In this document: one piece after another, positions 21,362-30,345 of the stretch
Layout of the letters: each line of letters starts with the position of its first letter
Numbering within the stretch: the stretch's first letter is position 1
Source: Nitrosomonas communis
GTDB lineage: Bacteria > Pseudomonadota > Gammaproteobacteria > Burkholderiales > Nitrosomonadaceae
Assembly: GCF_001007935.1 (NCBI RefSeq)
Contig: NZ_CP011451.1
Coordinates: 868,001-932,000 of the forward strand
Length of the DNA stretch: 64,000 nt
Direction: 5' to 3'
Notes under the pieces: generated by a model
What the model was told of the DNA's origin: nothing
What the model saw: the letters and a program-made list of their open reading frames with translations, nothing else
Database searches by the model: none
Translations under genes and position numbers: made by a program

Positions 21362-23191
21362 TCAGTGCCCCGCGTATAAGCGCTCGATCTCAGTCTTATA
21401 GCGCTCCAGAATTTTTGACCGCTTCAATTTCAGAGTAGGTGTCAGCATTTCATTTGCCACTGTCCACGGCTCATGGATTAAAGCTACACGATATACTTGG
21501 GCATACCCTGGAAATTCATTGATTTGCTGGCCAATCATCTCCAATACAATTTCTTCTGCTTGCTCATTTTTCGCCAGTTGCTGCGGGTCGGTTGACACTT
21601 GGCACTGGGCAGCAACACTTTCCCAGCCACGCCTGCTCAGTACCACCAATGCACTCAAATAAGAGCGCCCTTCACCAATGATCATGACTTGCTCGAACAG
21701 AGGATTTCGCAAAATAGCCGCTTCCATATCGGCTGGCGGCACCTTTTCACCCGTGGAGGTCACGATAATATCTTTTATACGTCCAGTAATTGTGATGTAC
21801 CCTTGTTCATCGATACTGGCAATATCCCCCGAATTCAGCCAACCATCCTCAGAGATGGTAGCTCGGGTCGCTTCCGCGTTATTCCAGTAGCCAAGCATGA
21901 CATTAGGGCCGCGAATCAGCAAGGCACCGTGCTCTCCGAGCTTGACTTCCACCCCCGGGATAGGCAAACCCACACTGGAGGGCAAGTTATTAGCCAGGCG
22001 GTTGGCACAAACTACTGGACTCGTTTCTGTCATGCCATATCCTTGCAATATCGGTAATCCTAAGCCAATGAAGACACGTGAAATCTCCGGCGAGAGCGCT
22101 GCTCCTCCACTTAGCGCCAACTGTAGCCGTCCACCCAGCTTATCCATCAACTTCCGTGCTACCAGCTTATCCAGCACTGGCCATAGCAAATGAGACCAGT
22201 GCCAGGAATCACGCCCTTGCTGATGCTCAAATCGGCTGTAACCGACTTCTACCGCCAGATTGAACAGTTTTTTAGCTAGCGCTGGTCCCTCATCCAATTT
22301 AGCGCGTATGCCTGCATATACTCGCTCATAGATACGTGGCACCGAAACCAGTACGGATGGACGAATTGTGAGCAAATCCTCCTGCAACTGTTGAATCGAG
22401 CGAGCATAAGCGATAGTGGCGCCACACATCATGGGCACATAATATCCAGCTGTGCGCTCAAATGTATGAGACAGGGGCAAAAACGAAAGCAGCAGATCAT
22501 CGGGTGTCACGTTCACGACCTGAGCAGAAGCGTAAGCATTGGTCAGGATATTATGATGACTGAGCATCACGCCTTTGGGATGCCCCGTTGTGCCCGAAGT
22601 ATAAATGATCGTTACCAGTGCATGCGGGTCGTTAGTCTGATGCGGGATATCACCCGCTTGCTCCGGCAACCACTTGCTCATCGCAATCACCCGATCGTCC
22701 TCTATCTGAACTGCCTCCTGCTCGGACAAAGTAATGATTACGATGCGCGATAATTCGCTGAGGTGCTCCTGTTTTACCAGAGAAAATGCTTCCCATTGCG
22801 CCAATTCCTCTACTAACAGCAGCTTAACACCGGCATTCTGCAAGCAGTAAGCTGCATTTTCAGCACGATCCTCTGTGTAAAGCGGCACCACCACCAAACC
22901 CAATCCAATCGCTGCCTGTTCGAACATTACCCACTGGTGGCAATTTCGCGACATCACCGCGACCCGATCGCCAGGAGCCAAGTTTTCACGCGACAAGGCA
23001 GTTCGCCAGCGCATGACTCCTTGTGCCATCTCAGCCCAAGTGTAATTACGCCATTTCTCAGTCGCCACATCAAAATCGCGATAAGCCACTGATTCGGCAG
23101 AACGACGTACTCGTTCTTTGAATAAGCCATCCAATGTTTTAGCCACTTCTACCGGAATGACATCTGTCTTGCTGTGCGGATGATTTGTCAC
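21362..23191 (-). CDS. Long-chain fatty-acid-CoA ligase (AMP-forming)
   Basis: A 609-residue member of the ANL superfamily, FadD15/long-chain acyl-CoA synthetase type. Core motifs: IIYTSGTTGHPKGVMLSH (P-loop), LSFLPLSHTFERTAGYY, QGYGMTETSPVV and LNSGDIASIDEQGYITITGR. The C-terminal domain motif KDIIVTSTGEKVPPADMEAA contains the hinge and Lys region. It activates fatty acids to acyl-CoA with ATP, probably at the inner face of the membrane. It is followed by a thioesterase and preceded, 52 bases away, by the acyl-CoA dehydrogenase, suggesting one operon for acyl-CoA handling. Confidence 0.93.
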   Translation of the reverse strand: MTNHPHSKTDVIPVEVAKTLDGLFKERVRRSAESVAYRDFDVATEKWRNYTWAEMAQGVMRWRTALSRENLAPGDRVAVMSRNCHQWVMFEQAAIGLGLVVVPLYTEDRAENAAYCLQNAGVKLLLVEELAQWEAFSLVKQEHLSELSRIVIITLSEQEAVQIEDDRVIAMSKWLPEQAGDIPHQTNDPHALVTIIYTSGTTGHPKGVMLSHHNILTNAYASAQVVNVTPDDLLLSFLPLSHTFERTAGYYVPMMCGATIAYARSIQQLQEDLLTIRPSVLVSVPRIYERVYAGIRAKLDEGPALAKKLFNLAVEVGYSRFEHQQGRDSWHWSHLLWPVLDKLVARKLMDKLGGRLQLALSGGAALSPEISRVFIGLGLPILQGYGMTETSPVVCANRLANNLPSSVGLPIPGVEVKLGEHGALLIRGPNVMLGYWNNAEATRATISEDGWLNSGDIASIDEQGYITITGRIKDIIVTSTGEKVPPADMEAAILRNPLFEQVMIIGEGRSYLSALVVLSRRGWESVAAQCQVSTDPQQLAKNEQAEEIVLEMIGQQINEFPGYAQVYRVALIHEPWTVANEMLTPTLKLKRSKILERYKTEIERLYAGH

Positions 23192-23243
23192 GTTTTCTCC
23201 CTGTTTATATTGACCATACTGTTCGTAGAAATTCTGCCCTGTT

Positions 23244-25568
23244 TTATGATGTCGTACCTGTTACTTTCCCAAAATCAGGCGGAAAATCATCGACCATAAT
23301 CACGCGACGTCGCAAGACCTTCATTTTTTCAAGTAATGCGGCTTCTTCTTGATTAATGATACCGCGCTCCAGTGCCTCAGTTACTTTCCTATCTTTGGAT
23401 GAAGCCAATTGGCCTGTCTTAATAGCGTTGCGCAATTTTATCTCGATGGCGTCGCATGCCACGGCACATTCCAAAGCCTGCTCAAGATGCGCCAAGGGCT
23501 CTTTGTCAGCTGTAGGAACATACATTCCTGCTGTCAGACGATCACGCACTTCTCCAGGCTCCAAAATCAGTCGAGCAACTGTATGCGAAAGCGCATCGGA
23601 GGGTGGTGCAAACCGCATCCCTAATGGGAACACCAGTATTCGCATCACCCAATGCATCAACCAGCTTCCCGGAAAGTTCTTCAGCAATTCATCGAAGGTC
23701 TGCTGAATACGATAGCATGCATCCTGGATCGACCAATGTAACAGCGGTAAATCTGCAACAGGTCGTCCCTCATCTTCAAAACGCTTCAGTGTTGCAGAGC
23801 ACAAATACAGCATACTTAGAATATCGCCGAGTCGTGCAGATATCCTTTCCTTCCGTTTGAGTGCTCCGCCCAGCTTTAGCATGGCAATATCGGTCACTAA
23901 AGCAAACGCAGCGGAAAAGCGCGTCAATTGCCGGTAATAATCGGCGGTATCATTCAAAACACCCTCTGGTACTCCTTTAATATATTTGCTGCCTAAACCG
24001 AAGAAAAAGCTTCGCATGATATTACGCAGACTAAAGCGAATATGTCCCATCAGTGCCTGATCAAATGCAACCGAAGCATGTTTTTTGTCTGGATCATTCG
24101 CTGCATTGATTTCTTGCAATACGTAGGGATGGCCACGTATCGCACCCTGACCGAAAATGATCATATTGCGCGTCAAGATATTGGCGCCTTCGACCGTAAT
24201 ACCGACTGGAAGCTGCTGATAAGTGCGGGCTAAATAGTTGCTTGGCCCCATACAAATGCCTTTGCCACCGTGGATATCCATGGCATCATTAATCGCCTGA
24301 CGGCTACGCTCGGTCAAATGGTATTTAACGATAGCTGAAATCACCGATGGTTTTTCACCGAGATCCACTGCACCAGCAGTCATGACTCTGGCCGCATCCA
24401 TCATGTAGGTGTTGCCAGCAATGCGTGCCAGCACTTCTTCCACTCCTTCAAAGAAACCAATAGGGGTCTTAAATTGCACGCGCACCCGACCGTATGCACC
24501 ACCTGTGCGTGCAGCCAGTTTGGCTGCCCCGGTACTGGTAGCGGGCAGTGAAATCGACCGCCCGGCAGCCAAGCAGTTCATCAACATCCGCCAACCGTTA
24601 CCCACTCCCTCATGTCCACCGATTACCCACTCCATGGGAATGAATACATCCTTGCCAGAATTTGGACCATTCTGGAACGCTCCATTCAACGGAAAATGAC
24701 GACGGCCGATATTCACACCTGGCGTTTGAGTAGGAATTAAAGCCAGGGTAATACCCAGATCTTCTTGATCGCCAAGTAATTTATCTGGATCACGTAACCT
24801 GAAGGCCAATCCCAGGATAGTGGCAACCGGACCCAGCGTAATATAACGTTTCTCCCAGGTAACGCGCATGCCGAGTACATCTTGCTGACCGTTATGCTCA
24901 CCTCGACATACAATACCCAGATCAGGGATGGATCCAGCATCAGAACCTGCTTCTGGTCCTGTCAAGGCAAAGCAAGGCACTTCCAGACCTTTCGCCAAAC
25001 GAGGTAGATAATAGTTTTTCTGCTCCTCAGTTCCGTAATTCATTAGTAATTCAGCCGGACCCAAAGAATTGGGCACCATGACCGTTACGGCTGCCGTGTT
25101 ACTGCGCGAGCCGATTTTCATCACCACCTCAGAATGCGCCAATGCCGAAAAGCCATATCCCCCATATTTCTTCGGGATAATCAAACCGAAGAATCCGTTG
25201 TCTTTAATAAATTGCCAGACATGCGGTGGCAAATCATAGCAGTCGTGGGTAATATGCCATTCATCCAGCATCGCACAAAGTTGCTCAACAGGGCCATCCA
25301 GAAATGCCTTTTCCTCCGGGCTGAGCGTAGGTTTGGGATAAGCCAGTAATTTATGCCAATCTGGTCTACCGCTAAACAGCTCTCCCTCCCACCACACTGT
25401 CCCTGCATCGAGCGCCTCCCGCTCAGTCTGTGAAATCTGAGGAAGAATTTTGCGGAAAATTTTCAATATAAAATTGGAAACAAGGTTACGACGCAAAAAG
25501 GGGATCACCAGAATGATGGCTATGATCCCTATCAACGAAAAAATTAGCAGTAAAAATGACTCAAGCAT
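23244..25568 (-). CDS. fadE: FadE-type acyl-CoA dehydrogenase
   Basis: A 774-residue protein of the long FadE class, compared with 814 in E. coli. An N-terminal hydrophobic helix (about residues 3-24) and the acyl-CoA dehydrogenase core are seen (KKYGGYGFSALAHSEVVMKI, CFALTGPEAGSDAGSIPD, DAMDIHGGKGICMGP, VEGANILTRNMIIFGQGAI). A C-terminal extension typical of FadE ends in MVDDFPPDFGKV. It catalyses the first FAD-linked step of fatty-acid oxidation. FadB/FadA partners are not in the window, so a full beta-oxidation pathway is not shown. It is the first gene of the three-gene minus-strand set. Confidence 0.93.
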   Translation of the reverse strand: MLESFLLLIFSLIGIIAIILVIPFLRRNLVSNFILKIFRKILPQISQTEREALDAGTVWWEGELFSGRPDWHKLLAYPKPTLSPEEKAFLDGPVEQLCAMLDEWHITHDCYDLPPHVWQFIKDNGFFGLIIPKKYGGYGFSALAHSEVVMKIGSRSNTAAVTVMVPNSLGPAELLMNYGTEEQKNYYLPRLAKGLEVPCFALTGPEAGSDAGSIPDLGIVCRGEHNGQQDVLGMRVTWEKRYITLGPVATILGLAFRLRDPDKLLGDQEDLGITLALIPTQTPGVNIGRRHFPLNGAFQNGPNSGKDVFIPMEWVIGGHEGVGNGWRMLMNCLAAGRSISLPATSTGAAKLAARTGGAYGRVRVQFKTPIGFFEGVEEVLARIAGNTYMMDAARVMTAGAVDLGEKPSVISAIVKYHLTERSRQAINDAMDIHGGKGICMGPSNYLARTYQQLPVGITVEGANILTRNMIIFGQGAIRGHPYVLQEINAANDPDKKHASVAFDQALMGHIRFSLRNIMRSFFFGLGSKYIKGVPEGVLNDTADYYRQLTRFSAAFALVTDIAMLKLGGALKRKERISARLGDILSMLYLCSATLKRFEDEGRPVADLPLLHWSIQDACYRIQQTFDELLKNFPGSWLMHWVMRILVFPLGMRFAPPSDALSHTVARLILEPGEVRDRLTAGMYVPTADKEPLAHLEQALECAVACDAIEIKLRNAIKTGQLASSKDRKVTEALERGIINQEEAALLEKMKVLRRRVIMVDDFPPDFGKVTGTTS

Positions 25569-25692
25569 CGTTTTTCCTGTAAGAATTGAGAGTCTGATTA
25601 CACTACCGCAGAAAATACTTGTGTCAAGTCTTACTGCGCTGAAGTTCTCAATGGTCTATCAAAATCCCTTTGAGGTGTTGTAAAATCGACTC

Positions 25693-25826
25693 ATTCCATT
25701 TCTAAATCAAATATGACGCGAAGGCGAGCCACAGACAGTATCAATCATACGGCAAGGTGAAGCTATCAATCATACGGATACGGCAAGGTGAAGCCGACAA
25801 AGTCAGTTTTGATTTAAAAATAGAAT
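25693..25826 (+). repeat. MITE-like repeat, copy B (134 bp, internal duplication)
   Basis: It starts ATTCCATTTCTAAATCAAA and ends TTTTGATTTAAAAATAGAAT, which are inverted complements of each other. The core matches the other copies (GACGCGAAGGCGAGCC, ATCATACGGCAAGGTGAAG). This copy is 31 bp longer than the 103-bp form. The word TATCAATCATACGG...CAAGGTGAAGC occurs twice in tandem, and the second unit also has a six-base ATACGG duplication. It lies in the 358-bp divergent spacer between fadE and the MCE gene; nothing else is recognised there. Confidence 0.85.
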
Positions 25827-25926
25827 CAGATCATAAACAAAATAATAAGTGTCAATATCTCACTGACCTCTTCACTTGGTGTCATAATACCTATATTTAT
25901 CAGCAATCATCTCATTAGGACTGTAA

Positions 25927-26835
25927 ATGGAAAACCGGGCCCATGCACTTGCAGCGGGTTTATTCGTCATTCTCCTGGGCATGGCAGCGGCAGCCGCCAT
26001 CATGTGGTTTAGCGACCAGAAGATACTGCACGACCACTATATTCTGGTATCGAAAGAAGGTTCCGTGGCAGGATTGAATCCTGAATCCTCAGTTCGTTTT
26101 CGTGGTGTCCCTGTCGGCAAGGTCGAAAACATCAGGTTCGACCCGCAGAATCCGAATCTGATCTTAATACGCATCGCCGTGCGTAGCCATGTCGTTTTTC
26201 CAAAAAATATCTATGCACAATTATCTACTCTGGGAATTACTGGACTTGCCTTTATCGAAATGAATATTGAAGGGAAAGAGCCTTCGGATGAACTCCTCTC
26301 CCCTGATGAACGTATTCCTCTGCGCCCCTCTTTTGTCAAAGAACTCTCCACCTCATTGGAAGATTTACTCAATAATTCCAACCATGCCATCAAACGCATC
26401 AATTCTTTGTTAAACGAACAGAATCAGGAGCAAATCCATACTATTCTGACTGGTCTTGTCCAGGCGCTCCGCCGTTACGATAGTTTGGCAGATCAGCTAC
26501 AATCAGGCATTCAATCTCTACCTGATTTAACTTCCGAGGTTGGACTTGTGTTTAAGCAGACCAATCAGCTCTTTGCAGATATCAATCAAACTCTGGGAAA
26601 AATTAACCGACAAAACGGTCTGGCAGATAACTTGACACAGAATAGCCGGGAACTTACTGATACTTTACTAAAATTACGAGAAGTCAGCACAGCCATTACA
26701 GAAAGCTCCTACCATATCAACCGTATGATACTTAAATTAGAAGAACAGCCGCAAAGCTTACTATTTGGTAGCCCTCCTACTTTACCTGGCCCCGGAGAAA
26801 ACGGTTTTGTGCCGCCACGGAAGATCATGCCATGA
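25927..26835 (+). CDS. MlaD-like MCE domain protein
   Basis: A 302-residue protein with one N-terminal membrane helix (about 9-29) and a single MCE domain (about 38-115: SVAGLNPESSVRFRGVPVGKVENI). A long helical part of about 160 residues follows, with a Pro-rich C-terminus. MCE proteins form periplasmic hexamers that carry lipid between membranes with an ABC transporter. The gene overlaps the next one, an ABC-type auxiliary lipoprotein, by four bases. The expected permease and ATPase genes are not next to it; upstream is repeat copy B and divergent fadE. Confidence 0.88.
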   Translation: MENRAHALAAGLFVILLGMAAAAAIMWFSDQKILHDHYILVSKEGSVAGLNPESSVRFRGVPVGKVENIRFDPQNPNLILIRIAVRSHVVFPKNIYAQLSTLGITGLAFIEMNIEGKEPSDELLSPDERIPLRPSFVKELSTSLEDLLNNSNHAIKRINSLLNEQNQEQIHTILTGLVQALRRYDSLADQLQSGIQSLPDLTSEVGLVFKQTNQLFADINQTLGKINRQNGLADNLTQNSRELTDTLLKLREVSTAITESSYHINRMILKLEEQPQSLLFGSPPTLPGPGENGFVPPRKIMP

Positions 26836-27443
26836 TCCAATTCGCTATTAAATTCGCTATCGTATTTTTACTGCTTGCTGGCTGTTCACTAGCACCGCAA
26901 AAAAATTCTCCAGTAACCGTCTATGATTTTGGCCTGCAGCGCCCTGCAGAGCAGAGCAATCCAGTTCCCTTTAACACAAGTATTTTCGTAGCAGAGATTA
27001 AAGCTCCTGTATGGTTGGATAACTCAGCAATCCAGTATCGACTTGCCTACCATGATCCGGCACGATCCTATGCCTATGCCAGCAGTCGTTGGGCTGCCTC
27101 ACCAGCCAAACTGCTTACTCTGCGAATTAAAGATCACCTCATTACCCGGAATGGTATGATCAGTAGCCATGACGGCTTAAAGGCAGACTATGCTTTATAC
27201 ATCGAACTCGTGGAATTTACTCAGGTATTTGATAAACCAGACAATAGCCTGGCTATCATTCGCTTGCGCGCTAGCTTGATCGAACGAAATTCACGCTTAT
27301 TACTCGCTCAAGAAAACTTCTCTAGCGAACAAGCCGCTCCGTCGGCTGATGCTGCTGGCGCGGTCGCGGCTTTTATTTCAGCAAGTGATGCTGTATCGGA
27401 CAAATTAAGCCAATGGCTTATTCCATTTCTCAATCAAAAATGA
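26832..27443 (+). CDS. ABC-type transport auxiliary lipoprotein (PqiC/YmbA-like)
   Basis: A 203-residue lipoprotein. The lipobox LLAGC places Cys18 as the lipid anchor after a short signal peptide. The body resembles the PqiC/YmbA family (COG3218 style): VYDFGLQRPAEQ, APVWLDNSAIQYRLAY, YASSRWAASPAKLLTLRI and a C-terminal helix after LLAQENFSSEQAAP. It would work with the MCE protein encoded just upstream (ATGA overlap) in lipid or solute transfer to the outer membrane. The last seven residues and the TGA stop are encoded by the left end of repeat copy C, so the natural C-terminus was probably changed by that insertion. Confidence 0.85.
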   Translation: MIQFAIKFAIVFLLLAGCSLAPQKNSPVTVYDFGLQRPAEQSNPVPFNTSIFVAEIKAPVWLDNSAIQYRLAYHDPARSYAYASSRWAASPAKLLTLRIKDHLITRNGMISSHDGLKADYALYIELVEFTQVFDKPDNSLAIIRLRASLIERNSRLLLAQENFSSEQAAPSADAAGAVAAFISASDAVSDKLSQWLIPFLNQK

Positions 27444-27522
27444 CGCGGAGGCAAGCCGCAGACAGGATCAATCATACAGCAAGATGAAGCCGACAAAATC
27501 AGTTTTGATTTAAAAATGGAAT
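27420..27522 (+). repeat. MITE-like repeat, copy C (103 bp)
   Basis: A full-length copy starting ATTCCATTTCTCAATCAAAA and ending TTTTGATTTAAAAATGGAAT. It begins inside the upstream lipoprotein gene and supplies that gene's stop codon (TGA at 27441). The core GACGCGGAGGCAAGCCGCAG and CGACAAAATCAG matches the other copies. Confidence 0.88.
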
Positions 27523-27628
27523 GACGATAGATTTTATAGATTCAACCAAGCAAAATAGGATGAACAAAATTTCATTTCACATCTTTCCGTGATGCGCTTA
27601 TGATAATATCCGTCACTTTTAACTTTAT

Positions 27629-27772
27629 ATGCATCACGTGCGCCTACTGTATATCGCTGCTTTCATATCCTTCTGGCTGACTGCTTGTGGAACAAAAGGG
27701 CCGCTCTATCTTCCCCCCAAAGAATCTCCTCCAGCATCACAACCGTCTGAGGAGACACAAAAAAATCAATGA
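27629..27772 (+). CDS. lptM: Small lipoprotein LptM (YifL-like)
   Basis: A 47-residue lipoprotein too short for most ORF cut-offs. The N-terminus is a signal peptide with lipobox LTAC (Cys20), followed by GTKGPLYLPP, the conserved GxKGPLYLP motif of the YifL/LptM family. The rest is Pro/Ser/Glu-rich. In E. coli, LptM joins the LptDE lipopolysaccharide translocon and helps LptD maturation. Position immediately upstream of lysA, with stop and start overlapping as ATGA, is the usual arrangement in beta- and gammaproteobacteria. Family assignment rests on motif and context. Confidence 0.88.
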   Translation: MHHVRLLYIAAFISFWLTACGTKGPLYLPPKESPPASQPSEETQKNQ

Positions 27773-29025
27773 GCAAATTTACATCCTTTACTTATCAACA
27801 TGATCAACTTTTCGCCGAATCGGCGTCCTTGATCGAGATTGCCAAAGAATTTGGCACGCCCTGCTATGTTTATTCTCGTGCCGCGTTGATGGCTGCTTAT
27901 CAAGAATTCCATCGTGCCTTCGCTGGGCGGGATCATCTCATCTGCTATGCAGTCAAAGCCAACTCCAATCTCGCCATCCTCAATATTCTTGCCCGTCTAG
28001 GGAGTGGGTTTGATATTGTTTCCGGCGGCGAATTACAACGAGTATTAAAAGCAGGTGGAGATCCCCAAAAAATTGTGTTTTCAGGTGTGGGGAAAAACCA
28101 GGATGAAATGCGTGCAGCACTTACTGCAGGTATTCTTTGTTTCAATGTCGAATCAGAAATGGAGTTACTGAATCTTAACCAGCTGGCGAAGGAAATGAAT
28201 ACAATTGCGCCAGTAAGCCTTCGAGTTAACCCCGACGTTGATGCTAAAACTCATCCTTATATCTCGACGGGTCTCAAAGAAAATAAATTCGGTATTCCCA
28301 TGGCGGAAGCAGAGCGAATTTATCATACTGCAGCACATGAACTGACTCACGTTCGCATCACCGGTCTGGATTGCCATATTGGCTCGCAGCTCACCGAAAT
28401 CGATCCATTCATCGAAGCCAGTAGCAAAATGCTGGCCTTACTGGATCGTTTGGAGAACCAAGGCATACATATTGAACATCTGGATCTGGGCGGTGGGCTG
28501 GGTATTCGTTATCACCAGGAATCGCCTCCGCCCATTGAAGATTATGTCACCGCGCTATGTAGCCGTGTTGGGCAGCGTAAGCAACGCATACTTATTGAGC
28601 CTGGCCGCTCATTAGTGGGCAATACCGGCTTACTGCTGACGCGTGTTGAATATCTTAAACATGCTCCCCATCGAAATTTTGCTATTGTGGACGCTGCAAT
28701 GAATGATCTGATGCGCCCAGCGCTGTATGATGCTTACCATGAGATATTGCCGGTCGTTAAAAAATCTGGTGGAGTTAACACTTATCAGGTGGTAGGGCCT
28801 GTCTGTGAGACAGGAGATTTTCTGGGGCACGATCGCCAGCTAAGCTTAACTCAAGATGATTTACTGGCTGTCATGTCAACTGGTGCCTATGGAATGAGTA
28901 TGAGCTCAAATTACAATACTCGGCCACGGGCAGCAGAAATCATGGTGGATGGTCATGCTATCCATTTAATTCGTGCACGAGAAACAATCGAACAACTTAT
29001 TGCTCCTGAAAAGATACTGGACTGA
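27769..29025 (+). CDS. lysA: Diaminopimelate decarboxylase
   Basis: A 418-residue PLP enzyme making L-lysine from meso-diaminopimelate, the last step of lysine synthesis. The PLP lysine lies in ICYAVKANSNLAIL. DCHIGSQLTE, LDLGGGLGI, IEPGRSLVGN and VVGPVCETGDFLGHDR (active-site Cys) are all seen. Length and motifs are normal. It overlaps lptM by four bases and so is probably translated from the same message. Confidence 0.97.
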   Translation: MSKFTSFTYQHDQLFAESASLIEIAKEFGTPCYVYSRAALMAAYQEFHRAFAGRDHLICYAVKANSNLAILNILARLGSGFDIVSGGELQRVLKAGGDPQKIVFSGVGKNQDEMRAALTAGILCFNVESEMELLNLNQLAKEMNTIAPVSLRVNPDVDAKTHPYISTGLKENKFGIPMAEAERIYHTAAHELTHVRITGLDCHIGSQLTEIDPFIEASSKMLALLDRLENQGIHIEHLDLGGGLGIRYHQESPPPIEDYVTALCSRVGQRKQRILIEPGRSLVGNTGLLLTRVEYLKHAPHRNFAIVDAAMNDLMRPALYDAYHEILPVVKKSGGVNTYQVVGPVCETGDFLGHDRQLSLTQDDLLAVMSTGAYGMSMSSNYNTRPRAAEIMVDGHAIHLIRARETIEQLIAPEKILD

Positions 29026-29091
29026 AATCAGCTATGAATTAGTATAAATAAACTTATTGTTTTTTTCACAGTTAGCTGCCTAGATCGATTT

Positions 29092-30153
29092 ATGACAACT
29101 TATACCATGGCCCACCCTGCCAGCATTGAAGATAATCACTACCAAGAGCACATTTTGCAAGGGGTTTCCCGTACCTTTGCGCTAACCATTCCACAACTTC
29201 CCCCCTCACTCTATCCAGTCATTGGCAATGCTTATTTATTGTGCCGTATTGTAGATACCGTGGAAGACGATAATGGCTTATCTTCTGAGCAAACCCGCAA
29301 GTTTGCCGAAATGTTTATCCAGGTTGTCAGCGGAAAAGTCGCAGCTGAAGCATTCGCAGAAGCCTTATTTCCCCTGCTTTCTGATCACACCATTCCTGCC
29401 GAACATGACTTGATCAAAAATACGCCTGCGGTCATCCGCATCACGCATAGCTTCAACCTCACTCAACGCAAGGCATTGGAGCGTTGTGTCCGCATCATGG
29501 GACAAGGCATGGCTGATTATCAGGATACCGAGTCGCTGGCAGGATTAAAGGATCTAGCCGCCCTGAATCAGTATTGTTACCACGTTGCGGGGGTGGTAGG
29601 AGAAATGTTGACCGAACTGTTTTGTGATTATTCGGAAGAAATCAACCTCAATAAACCCGCTCTCATGAAATTGGCCGTTTCCTTCGGCCAGGGGCTGCAA
29701 ATGACCAATATCCTGAAAGATATCTGGGAAGATAGAAAGCGCGGCGCATGCTGGTTACCGCAAGATATTTTCAGGGAAAAAGGGTTTGATCTTAATGAGC
29801 TGCAACCAGGATGTACGGATCCCCGCTTTGATGAGGGTCTCGGCGTATTAATTGGCATTGCCAAAGCGCATTTACGTAATGCGCTGACTTATACCTGCAT
29901 GATCCCGCCCAAGGAAACGGGGATACGCCGCTTCTGCCTGTGGGCATTGGGCATGGCCGTTCTGACGCTGAATAAAATCAATCAGAATCGTTCTTTCATT
30001 CAAGGTGAGCAAGTCAAAATTTCGCGCAAGAGTGTCAAAGCCACTGTGCTGATCACCAGTGCATTAGCCCGCCAGGATTGGGCATTGCAACAGATGTTTG
30101 CATTGACTTCGCGACATCTGCCAGAAGTTGATGTTCTGGGTAAAAAAGTGTAG
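29092..30153 (+). CDS. Squalene synthase (squalene/phytoene synthase family)
   Basis: A 353-residue protein of the head-to-head prenyl transferase family. The first Asp-rich motif is CRIVDTVEDD (about 51-60), close to the eukaryotic squalene synthase form RALDTVEDD. The second is MTNILKDIWEDRKRGACWLP. GVSRTFALTIPQLP, HVAGVVGEMLTELF and GQGLQMTN are also conserved. This suggests one enzyme that condenses two farnesyl diphosphates and reduces the product to squalene, rather than the HpnC/HpnD/HpnE route. hpnA follows, separated only by repeat copy D, so the likely pathway is hopanoid or sterol synthesis. No obvious C-terminal membrane anchor is seen. Confidence 0.85.
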   Translation: MTTYTMAHPASIEDNHYQEHILQGVSRTFALTIPQLPPSLYPVIGNAYLLCRIVDTVEDDNGLSSEQTRKFAEMFIQVVSGKVAAEAFAEALFPLLSDHTIPAEHDLIKNTPAVIRITHSFNLTQRKALERCVRIMGQGMADYQDTESLAGLKDLAALNQYCYHVAGVVGEMLTELFCDYSEEINLNKPALMKLAVSFGQGLQMTNILKDIWEDRKRGACWLPQDIFREKGFDLNELQPGCTDPRFDEGLGVLIGIAKAHLRNALTYTCMIPPKETGIRRFCLWALGMAVLTLNKINQNRSFIQGEQVKISRKSVKATVLITSALARQDWALQQMFALTSRHLPEVDVLGKKV

Positions 30154-30178
30154 AAGAATTTGATATCGCTCTCTTTTA

Positions 30179-30281
30179 ATTCCATTTTTAAATCAAACAT
30201 GATGTGGAGGCGAACCGCAGACAGTACCAATCATACGGCAGAGAAATGCCAACAAAGTAAATTTTGATTTATAAATGGAAT
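30179..30281 (+). repeat. MITE-like repeat, copy D (103 bp)
   Basis: It starts ATTCCATTTTTAAATCAAAC and ends TTTTGATTTATAAATGGAAT. The core is recognisable (GAGGCGAACCGCAGACAGTA, ATCATACGGCA) with more substitutions than copies C and F, and the length is again 103 bp. It lies between the squalene synthase and hpnA genes. Confidence 0.85.
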
Positions 30282-30345
30282 AACCAGATGGGGAGAACGA
30301 AAATAAGCTCAACTTCATATTTTCTGTAACGGTTTAAGATCCACT

